Assembly (NCBI RefSeq): GCF_900176475.1
Contig: NZ_FWXX01000002.1
Span: 384,560-448,559 of the forward strand
DNA: 64,000 nt
Reading direction: 5' to 3'
DNA from: Tropicibacter naphthalenivorans
GTDB taxonomy: Bacteria; Pseudomonadota; Alphaproteobacteria; Rhodobacterales; Rhodobacteraceae
Shown one piece after another: positions 63,162 to 64,000 of this stretch (position 1 is its first letter; each line of letters starts with the position of its first letter). The notes beneath the pieces were generated by a model. It was given only the letters and a program-made list of their open reading frames with translations. It made no database searches and was not told where the DNA came from. The position numbers were made by a program, and so were the translations under genes.

Positions 63162-63523
63162 ATTGTTTTCTCCGGTAATAAAGCTCTTAGCAGGCGTGAG
63201 GGTGCCGCAGACTTTGGCATCCGTTCAATATCAAAAATGGTGTTTCTCAGAAGAGACTGGCAACTTTTACGTGTGCGCAGATCTGGCGCCCCCCTTAGTG
63301 CCGCTTTTCTAAACATCCAAGAAATCGCGCATCGCCGCTTGACCATGCCGCAGCGCAGCGCCACATAGGAAGGGCCGAGAAACGCCGCCCGGTTTGGTTA
63401 GCCCGGGCTTCGCGCCGCACGCGTGAAAGTTAGTCCCTGATCCCACGGCACCGCAAATTCGCGGCGGGAGTCTTGGGATCGCCCTGCCCGTCGCCTTTTG
63501 GATGCACGAACAGGAGTTAACCC
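63162..63523. other. 362-base gene-free stretch with a nested stem-loop
   Basis: No convincing gene. GATCCCA (63439-63445) and TGGGATC (63474-63480) form an outer stem, with CCGC (63451-63454) and GCGG (63461-63464) as an inner hairpin, 43 bases before the DUF2798 gene. AT-rich DNA near 63210-63250 may hold the promoter of the leftward PEBP gene. Confidence 0.5.
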
Positions 63524-63742
63524 ATGACCAAATTCACAGTGATCCTCGCGCAGGTTTTCATCTCGGCGATGATGGCGTTCTTGATGACGGGGATTTTCAC
63601 CGCTTTTCCCATGGGCTTTGCGCCGGGATGGGTGGGCGCGTGGCTGACGCGGTTCATCACCGCCTGGCCCATCGCCTTTGTGCTGTCGCTGGGGGTCGGG
63701 CCGCTGGCCTTTGCACTGGCGCAGCGCTGCACCCGGCGCTAG
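63524..63742 (+). CDS. DUF2798 small membrane protein
   Basis: A 72-residue protein with two transmembrane helices (about 6-28 and 46-66) joined by a short loop containing GFAPGWVGAWLTRFITAWPIA, the typical DUF2798 pattern. AGGAG precedes the ATG at 63524. Function of the family is unknown. Single gene between a structured leader and a terminator. Confidence 0.85.
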   Translation: MTKFTVILAQVFISAMMAFLMTGIFTAFPMGFAPGWVGAWLTRFITAWPIAFVLSLGVGPLAFALAQRCTRR

Positions 63743-63751
63743 ATCTGATGC

Positions 63752-63784
63752 AAAAAGGGCGGCCCAAGACCCGGACCGCCCTTA
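63752..63784. terminator. terminator between DUF2798 gene and lipA
   Basis: An eight-base stem, AAGGGCGG (63755-63762) with CCGCCCTT (63776-63783), is flanked by AAA on the left. In the lipA direction (minus strand) it is followed by TTTTTG, so it is best placed to end the lipA transcript. The plus strand shows only TTAT. Confidence 0.7.
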
Positions 63785-63802
63785 TCTATTTCCCCTGTCA
63801 GA

Positions 63803-64000
63803 TCAGCCCCTTGCGAGCTTTTCTTCACGTGCCGCGCGCAGCCGGGCAAAATCGTCGCCCGCGTGATAGCTCGACCGGGTCAGAGGCGTCGCGGACACCA
63901 TGAGGAAGCCTTTGCCATAGGCGGCTTTCTCGTATGCCGCGAATTCGTCCGGGTGGACAAAGCGGTCGACGCGGTGGTGTTTCGGCGTCGGTTGCAGGTA
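63803..64000 (-). CDS. lipA: lipoyl synthase, C-terminal part (cut by window edge)
   Basis: The last 65 residues of LipA, reading leftward from the window edge to TGA at 63803. [20 protein letters not shown] and [20 protein letters not shown] are the conserved C-terminal blocks; the Ser in L-T-R-S-S-Y is the auxiliary 4Fe-4S ligand in radical-SAM lipoyl synthases. It inserts two sulfurs into octanoyl groups of 2-oxoacid dehydrogenases. The N-terminal cluster motifs lie outside the window. Confidence 0.95.
   Translation of the reverse strand, partial: YLQPTPKHHRVDRFVHPDEFAAYEKAAYGKGFLMVSATPLTRSSYHAGDDFARLRAAREEKLARG

Noticed and set aside
1-64000. tRNA genes, CRISPR arrays, insertion sequences, prophage
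   Set aside because: No T-arm signatures, spaced direct repeats, transposase or integrase motifs were recognised by eye; a tRNAscan or ISfinder search would be decisive.

Overview
The window is high-GC, densely coded chromosomal DNA that reads as an alphaproteobacterium of the family Rhodobacteraceae (Roseobacter/Rhodobacter type). The strongest evidence is the block dusB(nifR3)-ntrB-ntrC-ntrY-ntrX-trkA-trkH-hfq-hflX, in which NtrC lacks the sigma-54 GAFTGA loop as in Rhodobacter. The genus cannot be fixed from the sequence alone. No tRNA, rRNA, CRISPR array, phage or transposase was seen, and by eye base composition is fairly even.

Layout. 1-138: start of a MoxR-type AAA ATPase cut by the window edge. 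341-6123: five abutting genes for surface-glycan or glycolipid decoration (two family-2 glycosyltransferases, a sulfotransferase, a sulfotransferase-like/glycosyltransferase fusion, an FkbM methyltransferase). 6307-9918: a family of unknown function, then pyrC and pyrE separated by a small gene. 10168-20382: dnaB, a cobS-like gene, alr, mlaE, mlaF, two small membrane proteins (one PqiA-like), radA, cvpA, purF and a DUF2199 gene. 20509-24405: a solitary GspC/PilP-like protein, an SDR enzyme and surE-pcm-nlpD. 24528-25256: a broken trypsin-like gene. 25414-27889: tatABC plus a DUF815 ATPase, read leftward. 28062-33668: WYL regulator, class I fructose-bisphosphate aldolase, a P450/hydrolase pair, ccdA and tusA. 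33800-38691: a very long ribonuclease E gene, a 650-base structured non-coding stretch and a beta-hydroxyacid dehydrogenase. 38800-42173: penicillin-acylase-type hydrolase overlapped by a kinase-like gene. 42271-54254: hflX-hfq-trkH-trkA-ntrX-ntrY-ntrC-ntrB-dusB, all leftward. 54429-57987: ispDF-pgpA-pncC and amt. 58079-60311: two unrecognised Ala-rich proteins and a COQ10/RatA-type protein. 60393-64000: hpt, two c-type cytochromes, a PEBP protein, a DUF2798 protein and the 3' end of lipA.

The nitrogen genes form one functional group: NtrB/NtrC and NtrY/NtrX sense nitrogen state, Amt imports ammonium, and TrkA/TrkH and Hfq/HflX share the transcript. MlaE/MlaF with a PqiA-like neighbour point to phospholipid traffic between membranes, although no MCE-domain gene is present here.

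The most unusual items are: a composite intergenic repeat (hairpins plus a conserved ATATTT/polypurine core) found five times, four of them just after stop codons; a ribonuclease E whose S1 domain is split by about 310 acidic residues and which carries several Arg-Ser tracts; a glycosyltransferase fused to a sulfotransferase-like domain with a degraded P-loop; a CobS-like protein lacking its usual acidic motif; and perfect palindromes or direct repeats upstream of pyrE and of the WYL regulator.
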